Part shown: positions 45,301 through 52,633 of the stretch, in pieces
Layout of the letters: each line of letters starts with the position of its first letter
Position numbering within the stretch: position 1 is the stretch's first letter
Assembly: GCF_025989125.1 (NCBI RefSeq)
Contig: NZ_JAPDNR010000001.1
Location: 2,648,301-2,712,300 of the forward strand
Origin: Chitinophaga nivalis
GTDB lineage: Bacteria; Bacteroidota; Bacteroidia; Chitinophagales; Chitinophagaceae
DNA length: 64,000 nucleotides
Direction: 5' to 3'
Notes under the pieces: model-generated
What the model was told of the DNA's origin: nothing
Seen by the model: the letters and a program-made list of their open reading frames with translations, nothing else
Database searches by the model: none
Program-made: the position numbers and the translations under genes

Positions 45301-46905
45301 TAAAAGGGAATCGGTGAGGCGGTTGGTATCGGTATAGGCAAAGTAACGATAACCATGGGTGAGCATCATCAGGTCCAGCGCGTTGCTGGCTTTAGGTTTG
45401 GTGGTATCGAAATAATATTGCGGTGCTGCTATTTTACCGGATAGCTCACTGCTCATCAACAGCCAGGACAGGAGGTGATCCTGTTTGTCATCCGCCAATG
45501 TCCATAGTTTATCGTCTACTACAGCAAGAGAAAGATTCGAGGGAACTGGCAAGCCTTTTTCATCTGTGGTGGTTAGTTGGAGCGATACCTTTTCCCGGGG
45601 CAGGTATTGTTTTTTATCCGGTGTGATGGTCAGCCGCAGATTTTTTTCTGCATGCAGGAATACAATTCTTTCTGCCAATGGTACCTGAGCGGCCGTGCTG
45701 AGTGTAAACCGGGCGATGCCAATGGGAAAGCTATCTGTTGGAATGGTGATGGTTTGTACACCTTTTACCAGCGATAGGGATTGGGTATAGTAGGGCACAT
45801 TTCTGGCGGAGCCAATGAGCGTTACTGTCTGTGCAGTAGTTGCGTTGAGGTGAATCAGCAGTTGTTTATCTTTTTTCGCTAGCTGCATGACTACGCCTGA
45901 TTCGCTGGCTGCGGGTAACGGATATTGTTGGGAGATACCTGCCGGGCTGATAATCCGGGCGGTGTAGACACTTCCTTTCTGTGGGGTAAACATACATTGT
46001 CCCATCCCCGCATGGTAGCTGTCGAAAGTGGCTACCTGTTTGCCTGTCTGATCCTGTATGATGCCTTTTACATCAGCTGGTTTCCCGTATTCATTCACCG
46101 CTTTAAAAGCCAGGTTGCTGGTCATATCCTGCACCAGTGTACCACCTTCCGGCATAAACTGCAGATCAATGTTTTGCAGGGTAATGGGAATACTTCGGGA
46201 GATCGCCTCCGTATAGCCGTCATAGTTAATTGTTACATTGAGTAAGCCATCACTGGTACACAGGCTGTCTGGCAGCCGGAAAGAGAGCTGTGATTTACCT
46301 GCCTGACTGGTCTGGAAAGTTTGGGTTTGAATGATTTGCCCGCCAATGGACACGGTAAAGCTGGCGGGATGATAAGCGATCGGTTGGTCGCTAAGGTTCC
46401 GCACAGTGTAATCAGCCAGGACGGTATCGCCGGGGCCGTATCCTTTTTTCGGGAAGTCCAGCTGCATCAGTATGCGTGGCGCGATCAGCTGTTGCAAGGT
46501 AATTTCTTTGGTGAACCAGGTATCCGTTTTTTCCAGTTTCATCCGGGAGGTATAGGCCCTTATTTTATAGATGCCGCCCGCCACCTTACCCTCGAAGTCA
46601 AAGGAGCCGGTAGCGTAACCATTTTTTACTTTCAGGTGCAGTGTTTTTAATATGTTACCGGAAGGAAGTATAATGTCTGTATGTACCATGGTACTTTGGC
46701 TGCTGGGTAGCTGATCCCGGCCATTGACTACATAGACTTTAAAATACAGGGTTTCGCCCGGTGTGAAAAAAACATGGTTGGTATGGATATAGATTTTTTC
46801 CTTGCCGGCAGCGTAGTCTTTTACTTGTGCTATACCAGCACTGGCCCACAGCAGGCAACATAACAACCACCAACAGCCATGATATAGGAAGCGATTATTT
46901 TTCAT
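42370..46905 (-). CDS. Alpha-2-macroglobulin-like protein with embedded SusC-type plug domain
   Basis: About 1511 residues from ATG 46905 (an upstream ATG at 46938 overlaps the barrel gene). Signal peptide MKNNRFLYHGCWWLLCCLL and on to Ala-Gly-Ile-Ala-Gln. MG-type beta-sandwich domains at the N-terminus (KIYIHTNHVFFTPGETLYFKV, LDFPKKGYGPGDTVLADY). A carboxypeptidase-regulatory-like domain at ~538-610 leads into a SusC-type plug at ~672-793: SEVVVISYGTGHRQ, SALQGRVSGIQVVND, EPLFIVDGVPMQPS, then ALYGSKAVNGVIIITT. The macroglobulin core then resumes, with the thioester-type region HGCFEQVSSTTYPN at ~1053 (Cys-Phe-Glu-Gln, not Cys-Gly-Glu-Gln) and C-terminal receptor-binding-like strands. It follows the barrel gene by 4 bases. 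Likely surface-exposed or periplasmic protein trap or adaptor whose plug could dock into the barrel. Confidence 0.88.
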   Translation of the reverse strand: MKNNRFLYHGCWWLLCCLLWASAGIAQVKDYAAGKEKIYIHTNHVFFTPGETLYFKVYVVNGRDQLPSSQSTMVHTDIILPSGNILKTLHLKVKNGYATGSFDFEGKVAGGIYKIRAYTSRMKLEKTDTWFTKEITLQQLIAPRILMQLDFPKKGYGPGDTVLADYTVRNLSDQPIAYHPASFTVSIGGQIIQTQTFQTSQAGKSQLSFRLPDSLCTSDGLLNVTINYDGYTEAISRSIPITLQNIDLQFMPEGGTLVQDMTSNLAFKAVNEYGKPADVKGIIQDQTGKQVATFDSYHAGMGQCMFTPQKGSVYTARIISPAGISQQYPLPAASESGVVMQLAKKDKQLLIHLNATTAQTVTLIGSARNVPYYTQSLSLVKGVQTITIPTDSFPIGIARFTLSTAAQVPLAERIVFLHAEKNLRLTITPDKKQYLPREKVSLQLTTTDEKGLPVPSNLSLAVVDDKLWTLADDKQDHLLSWLLMSSELSGKIAAPQYYFDTTKPKASNALDLMMLTHGYRYFAYTDTNRLTDSLLLQAGRPNVLKGILLNTMSGRPEPGIVYLINETSHTFLAQVTTNNTGEFAFPDLTGGEKYALIGRSRHARTKVRIHILQNGTDLYNYPPTATTPTTAATPLVIDGKQLVSPLYTEEIISSSGSHIVPPPIEPPGGTSHLSEVVVISYGTGHRQMVSSSMSTIRAEDVLYVDNLASALQGRVSGIQVVNDANQLSTQISLRGATSYTGSSEPLFIVDGVPMQPSWMRFHPSNIATITILKDANAVALYGSKAVNGVIIITTLQDRTENILLPDNDKYLFTSHIVPFKYPAYSATRKFYMPVYTSTVTTERDDFRETIYWNPVIQTNRQGTATVEFYNSDATTTFRAIAEGIGYNGKAGYSTATYAAQNALDIDAKLPPYLTAGDKPQLPLVLKNNGITALPVRLTVTLPANMHTGHFTDSLLLAPGTSRQVLIPVTATAALQDTIRFTVASAVQTTTLTLPVNVAGKGFPAHLTLTGNASGQHTFTVSNMVPGSMHSQLRIFHQPEGQLLDGIAAMLREPHGCFEQVSSTTYPNLFILKYLQESGKADTAITARALRYLKNGYDKLIAYETAAKGFEWFGNTPPHEALTAYGLMQFTAMQEFMPVDTALLARTKNFLLSRRDGKGAFRLAEGKYGFAVTPADAAHLYIVYALSQAGMGKDILPEYESAVKKAKASNDMYLLSLAALAASNLHRQEDYRQLMQQLQTGYQDKTLQLKASLVNASGRSLEIAAKALYALALTKSPTPTLPVIQTLITDILAQKSHYGYGSTQSTVLALEALSAYSKLATSANQDLRIQFALNGDTLSAGDTLPKTIANGQHVFTVQYSQPAATIPYSLDLSYQTFQPPNSEQALLQLSTSLQASPVKMGSTVRMQVAVTNTALARLGMAVAKIGIPAGLSLQPWQLKTLTEEHKVAHYEIFDNYLVCYWLGFRPEETKTIHLDLKADIPGTYRAKASNTYLYYMPEHKHWNEGVNVTVLP

Positions 46906-46909
46906 CGGT

Positions 46910-49519
46910 TTAAAATTGAAAAGAGAAAGAAAGCCCATAGGTTTTGGCAGCGGGCAGGTTGAAAAAATCCAGCCCGGTGCTGTTGGGCTGATCGAATAAT
47001 AACTGGTTGGGATCTACGCCTTCATAGGCGGTCCATAGCATCACGTTGCGCAGGAAGGCTGAAATAGTAAGCTGCCTGCCTGTACGCTGCCAATTGAATC
47101 GGTGGCTTAAGCTGATATCGTTCAGCCGGAGATGATCTGCACGTTGTATATAATCCGCTGCTACGCCGCTGATACCGTACCGGGTCCACCTGTTTTGTGT
47201 AACAGGACGCGCCGGATTATAAAAGCTGACAGGTATATTGTTGGGCTGTCCGTCTTCCAGTACACCAGGAAAAATATATCCGGTGGTATTTCTTTCGGCA
47301 GCTGTAACGGCTGATCTGCCATAGTAGTCCAGCGCTGCCTGCGTACCATTCCAGATATCGCCGCCTTTTTTCCATTCCCATGTAGCATGTAGTGACCAAT
47401 TTTCAAAATAGATCGTGTTATCCAGTTTCAGGATAAAATCGGGCGTCGGATTACCGATGATAGCAGGGGCGTCATTGACCATTGGAAACCCGGTTTCGTC
47501 GATGAGGATATTGTTTTGCGCATCGCGGGCATAGGTGTTACCGATAATGACGCCCATGGGCTGACCCGGAACCAGCGCCTTGTATACATTGCTGAAACCT
47601 GCCAATGGCGTATAGGCGTAGCCGTTTTCTACCTGTTGTACCTGGTCGCGGTAAGTATACAGGGAGAGGTTATGCGACATCCAGAGATCTCCCACCATGT
47701 TTTTGGTAATACCCAGTTGCAGATCCAGGCCCCGGTGTTGATGTTGTGCGATGTTTTTTAGCAGGAGCTGATCTCGTTCATACACCGGAAAGATATCCCG
47801 TTGGGTGTTACGGAGCACGAAGGACGCACGGAGGATAAGTAACTGATGATAGTCCACGGCAATTTTACCGGTCCATTCCTGGTGTTGTACGGGGGCCAGC
47901 CCATCAAATTCTTTTGCCTCCTGTACCGGAAAGTAGCGGTTGAACTGCACCGGGTGGTGGCGGAAAAGCTGTGCGTAGGAGAAGGACTGATGAACAGGTA
48001 ATTCACTGTTGAAATGATGAAGACCTGCATCTATCTTTATTGTGAGATCATGCGGATAGTGAAATAGGTCTTTAAAGGTGACACCAGTTTGTATATACGG
48101 TAGAAAGTATTGCTGCTGATGGCTGGTATTGGAGAAATAAAACCGGTTGCCAATGTCCAGTCTTTCATCGATATGCCTGTTCTCCCTGTGAATGATCGAA
48201 AAGCCGGCAGACAGATCATGTGCTGATCGTTGATATTGGTAAGTAAGATCCGGATGGGTATAGTGAATCGTGGTGAGGGCTGATGTATAGTTATAATTCA
48301 CTTCTGCAGCGGGAGCCACCCATTGGTTGTTACCTTTAAAGTTATATAGCAGCTGGCTGCGCAGGGAATAGTTGATATCATCTTTATCCCGTCTGGTACT
48401 CCTGCCGGTTGGAAATCCGGCTGCACCAGGCGGATAGTATTCTATACTGCGTTCCTGTATTTTTTCAAAGGAGGGGATCAGTTTAAATTTCAGCGGGTTT
48501 TTGAATTTATCCAGGGTCAGGCTGGCATTTTGTTGGGTGCGGTTAAAACGATTGTTATTCTCTTCCAGCAGGAAGTGTGGATTGTCTGCTTTGTCGCTGT
48601 AGCTGCGAAGGGTGCCGGTAAAAGTATAGTTCCCCTGACTATTGTCGAAGCTGACAGGCGTCAGGAGCGACTGTTGGTATACCCGGTTCAGGAAACCATT
48701 GCGGTTGGGATTGGCGTATTTTTCTCCCAGATATTGATAGGCGCCGGTAAGGGATCCCCAGGAGAACGAACGTTTAGCCGAGGCCGATAGTGATTTGGAA
48801 AGGTTGCTATTGTCCTGGATGACGATTTGATTAGCAGTATGGCTCAGGTCCAGCAGGAAATACCACTGCTCTTGATCATAACGTCTTACAGTGCTGTGCA
48901 GGCGCAGGGATTGATTAAACCGGACTGCGGTCCGGAAGATGTTATTGTTATAGGCGATAGCCGGTTGGCCATTGCCGGTTCCTGCCGGTACCAGCTTTCC
49001 CTGCTGGTCATAGCGATAACGGGTACCATCGAATTCCAGGGAAGACAGTGCGGGGCCGTAGCTGAATAATTCGCCGGTTTCCGGTCCCTGCCAGGTAAGC
49101 CGTCCATCGAGGGAACGCCCCTGTACAAACGCCTGCTGCAAAGCGGGTAGCTGGTTAATGGTCTGTAAACTCATCTCCGTACGATAGGTACCTCCCAGAC
49201 TCAATTGCCGGGGCAGGAAAGGAGAAACAAGCACCATACGCGCACCTACTGTAACACTACGTATCTGGTTGCCCCAATAGTGCTCATATATAACCGGCCG
49301 GGGGCGCGGGTACAACAGGCTATCTGCCGCATGCTTTGGTAACAATCGCAGGTAATCATCTGACACAACAGGTTCCACCTCTTTCTGTTCCTGGGCGGTC
49401 GCCAGCGCAGGCAACAACAGGAACAACAACAAGTATTTCAAGGTATAAGATTTTGGATGCAATAAATGTAAGGAATATATACCGGCGCCTGAACGCACTG
49501 GCAGGATAGATATAGGCAT
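46910..49519 (-). CDS. SusC-like TonB receptor barrel lacking the plug domain
   Basis: 869 residues. The signal peptide is KYLLLFLLLPALATAQEQ, preceded by ~27 residues from ATG 49519; a TTG start nearer the signal is possible. The protein then begins almost at once with beta-barrel sequence of the SusC family: the LTWQGPETGELFSYGPALSSLEFDGTRY turn with its long loop, many aromatic strands, AFLRNVMLWTAYEGVDPNQL near the end and the final Phe-Ser-Phe-Gln-Phe. No 'FIVDGVP' plug motif, no carboxypeptidase-regulatory-like domain and no TonB-box are found. SusC proteins of this kind are usually ~1000-1100 residues, so about 200 are missing, the size of the plug and regulatory domain. The next gene carries exactly those parts. 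Confidence 0.85.
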   Translation of the reverse strand: MPISILPVRSGAGIYSLHLLHPKSYTLKYLLLFLLLPALATAQEQKEVEPVVSDDYLRLLPKHAADSLLYPRPRPVIYEHYWGNQIRSVTVGARMVLVSPFLPRQLSLGGTYRTEMSLQTINQLPALQQAFVQGRSLDGRLTWQGPETGELFSYGPALSSLEFDGTRYRYDQQGKLVPAGTGNGQPAIAYNNNIFRTAVRFNQSLRLHSTVRRYDQEQWYFLLDLSHTANQIVIQDNSNLSKSLSASAKRSFSWGSLTGAYQYLGEKYANPNRNGFLNRVYQQSLLTPVSFDNSQGNYTFTGTLRSYSDKADNPHFLLEENNNRFNRTQQNASLTLDKFKNPLKFKLIPSFEKIQERSIEYYPPGAAGFPTGRSTRRDKDDINYSLRSQLLYNFKGNNQWVAPAAEVNYNYTSALTTIHYTHPDLTYQYQRSAHDLSAGFSIIHRENRHIDERLDIGNRFYFSNTSHQQQYFLPYIQTGVTFKDLFHYPHDLTIKIDAGLHHFNSELPVHQSFSYAQLFRHHPVQFNRYFPVQEAKEFDGLAPVQHQEWTGKIAVDYHQLLILRASFVLRNTQRDIFPVYERDQLLLKNIAQHQHRGLDLQLGITKNMVGDLWMSHNLSLYTYRDQVQQVENGYAYTPLAGFSNVYKALVPGQPMGVIIGNTYARDAQNNILIDETGFPMVNDAPAIIGNPTPDFILKLDNTIYFENWSLHATWEWKKGGDIWNGTQAALDYYGRSAVTAAERNTTGYIFPGVLEDGQPNNIPVSFYNPARPVTQNRWTRYGISGVAADYIQRADHLRLNDISLSHRFNWQRTGRQLTISAFLRNVMLWTAYEGVDPNQLLFDQPNSTGLDFFNLPAAKTYGLSFSFQF

Positions 49520-49544
49520 AAACGTTATAGAAGGGTTAAACAGA

Positions 49545-49578
49545 AAAGATAGCCGGTAAAATCTTACCGGCTATCTTT
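49545..49578 (-). terminator. Terminator of the helicase gene
   Basis: AAAGATAGCCGGTAA (49545-49559) pairs perfectly with TTACCGGCTATCTTT (49564-49578), 4-nt loop. It lies 26 bases downstream of the helicase stop and 26 bases upstream of the barrel start on the minus strand, so it separates the two units. Confidence 0.88.
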
Positions 49579-49603
49579 ATCATGTCTTGATGAGGGTCGT
49601 TTA

Positions 49604-51514
49604 TCAGAGGTCCATAAATTCCCAGGCGCTTTGGTAGGCCTCACTTTTCTCCGCATAGGTGATAAAGTCTGCATAAAAAGGTAATTGGGAAAGGGTGGCA
49701 CTGTCGCCGATAATCACCAGTTTTTTCCGCGCCCGCGTCATGGCCACGTTCATCCGGCGGATGTCGGAGAGAAAGCCGATGTTGTTGTCGGTATTGCTGC
49801 GGGTCATGCTGATGTACACAATATCCCGTTCCTGCCCCTGGAAACTATCGATGGTATTCACGGCAATTTTATCCCCATATGCCTGCAGGGCAGGGGAGTG
49901 TTGCAATTGTTCCTGTAACAGGTAAATCTGTTGTTTATAGGGAGAAATAACGGCAATGGAAGGAAAGTCGGCGGCAACCGGATAATGTGCGCCCAGTGCA
50001 GTCACCAGCTGAGACAGGTGTTTGAATAAAAATACCGCTTCTTCCGGGTTGGTGGTGCTGGTACCTTCCTGTTTTTCATCGAAACCACATCCGGCAGTAT
50101 CTACAAAAGAAAGGGGCGCGTCGTCGGAAAACAGCAGGTGTTGTGCAACAGAGGCATGGGCTTTTAACCGGTCTTCATAAAAGATCCGGGAGGAATAACC
50201 CATAATCGTGGCATGCATGCGGTATTGTTCTTCCAGTAATACTACTGCTTCCGGGTGCAGGGCGGTACATTTTTCCAGCAGGGTGGTGCTAAGTCCCTGG
50301 CGGGCCGCTTCGGTGGATTTAATCGTCGGTGGTAACTGGCAGTGATCTCCGGCCAGTACCACTTTCTGTGCTTTCAGGATGGGGATCCAGCAGGCCGGTT
50401 CCAGGGCCTGTCCGGCTTCATCGATTACCACGGTATGGTATTTCAGATTTCTTACAGTATAGTGATGAGCGCCTACGAGGGTGGCCGTAATCACCTGTGC
50501 TTTGGCTACCAGGTCGTCGATGATGTATTGCTCGGTTTTCTCCACCTCCTTCATGATGTTGTGGGCTTCCGTAAAGAGGGCTTTACGTTGGTCGCGCTCC
50601 GCCTTGCCGAAATTCCGCTTGTATTTATGGGCCATGTCTTTGAACTCATTGGCCTGTTTTTTCAAGCGTTTAATTTCTTTCATGCTACTGTGTTCCGCCA
50701 TTTTACTGTCGAGCGTTAATGCGGTCAGCCGGTTCGATACCCTGGCCGGATTTCCTACCCGCAATACATTCAGGCCTTCATCAGACAGCTTTTCACTCAA
50801 TAGATCTACCGCGGCATTGCTGGGGGCTACCACCAGTATCTGGCGGTGTTCTTCGCGGTATAGGGCTTTGATGGCCTGCACCAGCGTCGTGGTTTTACCG
50901 GTACCTGGCGGGCCATGTACAATGGCGATATCGGTAGCTGATAAGATTTTATGTACAGCGGTTTGCTGCGAGGCATTCAATGCAGGAATAACGACGGGTG
51001 CAAGGTCGGTCCGGAAATCGGGCGCCTGTACGCCGGTTAATACCTTAATGAGGCGGTTTTCTCCATTTTTTTCGCTGAGGGCATCGGCCTGTTTAAGGGC
51101 ATTCTGCATCTCATCATAACTGTTATCATCAAACAGCAGATCAATCCCTAATTTACCATCCCGCGACCACTCCGGTAGTTCATCGGTACGTAAGGTGATT
51201 TTCAGCCGGTTGCCTCCCTGATAGGTAATGGTGCCTTCCACCCGGTCGTTTTTAGGATCGTGGTGAGAGAACAGGGCGGCATCTGCCCCGAAACGTAACT
51301 GATGTGTAACATCCTGGTGAGTTGTTCGTTCTACCTCTACGGTCAGATAATCGCCGCGGCTCATTTCTGAACCTTTGATAGCGATCGGATACCAGGTGAG
51401 TCCATTGGCTCTCCGTTCGGATACCGTAGCTGTTTCAGTTAATTTCAGATAAGATTGCCGGTCCTCTTCGCGTTCTGTTTTTAACAACGCAAGCAGGTCT
51501 TTGAAATAATTCAT
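49604..51514 (-). CDS. Superfamily 1 DNA/RNA helicase, UPF1/IGHMBP2-like
   Basis: 636 residues. SF1B helicase with an N-terminal OB-like extension (to ~180). Motifs: Walker A GPPGTGKTT (~200-208), Walker B/motif II in DEAGQALEP (~366), motif III GDHCQLPPTIKS, motif IV region LEEQYRMHATIM, motif V TIDSFQGQERDIVYISMTRSN, and motif VI RRMNVAMTRARKKLVIIGD. This matches the IGHMBP2/Smubp-2-like family found across Bacteroidota, 5'-3' helicases of unsettled role in bacteria. The start codon lies just after a TACCTTTG box, so the transcript may be leaderless. Confidence 0.94.
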   Translation of the reverse strand: MNYFKDLLALLKTEREEDRQSYLKLTETATVSERRANGLTWYPIAIKGSEMSRGDYLTVEVERTTHQDVTHQLRFGADAALFSHHDPKNDRVEGTITYQGGNRLKITLRTDELPEWSRDGKLGIDLLFDDNSYDEMQNALKQADALSEKNGENRLIKVLTGVQAPDFRTDLAPVVIPALNASQQTAVHKILSATDIAIVHGPPGTGKTTTLVQAIKALYREEHRQILVVAPSNAAVDLLSEKLSDEGLNVLRVGNPARVSNRLTALTLDSKMAEHSSMKEIKRLKKQANEFKDMAHKYKRNFGKAERDQRKALFTEAHNIMKEVEKTEQYIIDDLVAKAQVITATLVGAHHYTVRNLKYHTVVIDEAGQALEPACWIPILKAQKVVLAGDHCQLPPTIKSTEAARQGLSTTLLEKCTALHPEAVVLLEEQYRMHATIMGYSSRIFYEDRLKAHASVAQHLLFSDDAPLSFVDTAGCGFDEKQEGTSTTNPEEAVFLFKHLSQLVTALGAHYPVAADFPSIAVISPYKQQIYLLQEQLQHSPALQAYGDKIAVNTIDSFQGQERDIVYISMTRSNTDNNIGFLSDIRRMNVAMTRARKKLVIIGDSATLSQLPFYADFITYAEKSEAYQSAWEFMDL

Positions 51515-51518
51515 AACG

Positions 51519-51526
51519 CAAAGGTA
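51519..51526 (-). promoter_or_regulatory. Promoter -7 box of the helicase, adjacent to the start codon
   Basis: TACCTTTG on the minus strand is a full match to TAnnTTTG. The -33 position, 19 bases upstream, reads TTTC instead of TTTG. Only four bases separate the box from the ATG, so the transcript would start at or near the start codon. Confidence 0.45.
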
Positions 51527-51676
51527 AGCGGTTGCAGACGGTTCAGAAAGTATTATCGTCCTGCAGCTGTCTTTTTTTCGGTAGAAAGCCCACCGGATAA
51601 GCCAATGCGGGAAGAATAAAATGTCTGAAATGCCGGATTGTTGGCATAAAATTAACGTGTCACACGATAAAGTTTT

Positions 51677-51707
51677 TTTGTTCTAATACGTTTTTTATTT
51701 ACCTTCA
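51677..51707 (+). promoter_or_regulatory. Candidate promoter of the NRPS transcript
   Basis: -33 TTTG (51677-51680), 19-base spacer, -7 TACCTTCA (51700-51707), the same geometry as the two tRNA-Leu promoters. It would give a leader of about 920 bases before the NRPS ATG, containing the four tandem repeats. Confidence 0.45.
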
Positions 51708-51873
51708 TGCCGCGATTTTAGTTGTTGATTAAATCTTGTTGTTGCCAATTTAGAAACCCATTCAATGAACAAATAAAATAACGGAATCCTGTTTATAGAG
51801 ACCCTGGGTTTATGAAAAACATTACATATACTTCTTGATTTTACTTTAGCCTTATTTAGTATTCAATAAGTCA

Positions 51874-52285
51874 TGTGTTCTATCATATTTAAAGTTAGCC
51901 GTAATCGCCATTAACAATGCGGATGAGAGGCAGTTATATTCTTATGGGAATGGGAATAGGATTGCACGTTAGTTTAAAACTTGTGTTCTATCATATATTT
52001 AAAGTTAGCCGTAGTCGCCATTGACAATGCATGTGCGACGCAATTATTTTCTTATAAAAATGGAAATAATATTGCCGGATACAATCAGCATTGTGTACGA
52101 CATTATATTAACGTTGGTCATGATTGCTATTAACAGTATGCATGCGAAGCTATTATATGCTTATGAGAATAATATAACCAACCAGGTGTGCTGTCTATAT
52201 TACAGTTAGCCGTAGATAGATGAACAGTGCACATGTGAGGTAACGATATGCTTATGGGAATGGGCATGATGTTGCGATATAACAC
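51874..52285 (+). repeat. Four degenerate ~100-bp tandem repeats in the NRPS leader
   Basis: Units start at 51874, 51982, 52092 and 52187 (spacing 108, 110, 95). Shared landmarks: TGTGTTCTATCATAT at the start, AGTTAGCCGTA (units 1, 2, 4), GCCATTAACAATGC-type core, ATG(C/T)GA(G/C)GC, and CTTATGGGAATGG near the end. The last element sits in a small hairpin in several units, with changed but still pairing bases. No protein frame spans the array. They are not CRISPR repeats: the units are long, diverged and without spacers. Confidence 0.75.
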
Positions 52286-52633
52286 CAGACACAGCGAAAA
52301 TAGCATCTTTTCCTTACCGCCATGAAGGAAGGAATGCCAATGAAAAAATACTATCCGATTGATTAAATTAAAATAACCTGCAAACATGAATTTGAAAACA
52401 CTATCGATGGATCTATCGTATACCCGTTAATATTTACCGGGAAATTTCAGAAAAGTTTGTCCTGTATCAATGCCCCTGATTGATACGGCCCTGCTATTGC
52501 TGAAAACGTCGTATTTACCTGAATGCCTTAAACCTATTGCCAGCTGCATTTGCCAGCCGGAAGGGATTGTTGTTGTTTGTTGCGAAAGAAATGACGTCAG
52601 TCTATTTTATTATCTTTTAATGCCCGTTAAGCC
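52286..52633 (+). other. Rest of the NRPS leader, two tiny frames
   Basis: About 350 bases between the repeats and the NRPS start. It contains two minimal ATG frames: 52340 (8 codons: MKKYYPID) and 52386 (MNLKTLSMDLSYTR, 14 codons). They could be chance or leader peptides. An in-frame TAA two codons before ATG 52634 fixes that ATG as the first possible NRPS start. Confidence 0.5.

Noticed and set aside
50481..51119. 212-codon plus-strand frame
   Set aside because: It lies inside the helicase gene on the other strand and is composed of Ser/Ala/Thr shadow sequence.
51874..52285. CRISPR array
   Set aside because: Units are ~100 bp, diverged and without unique spacers or Cas genes.
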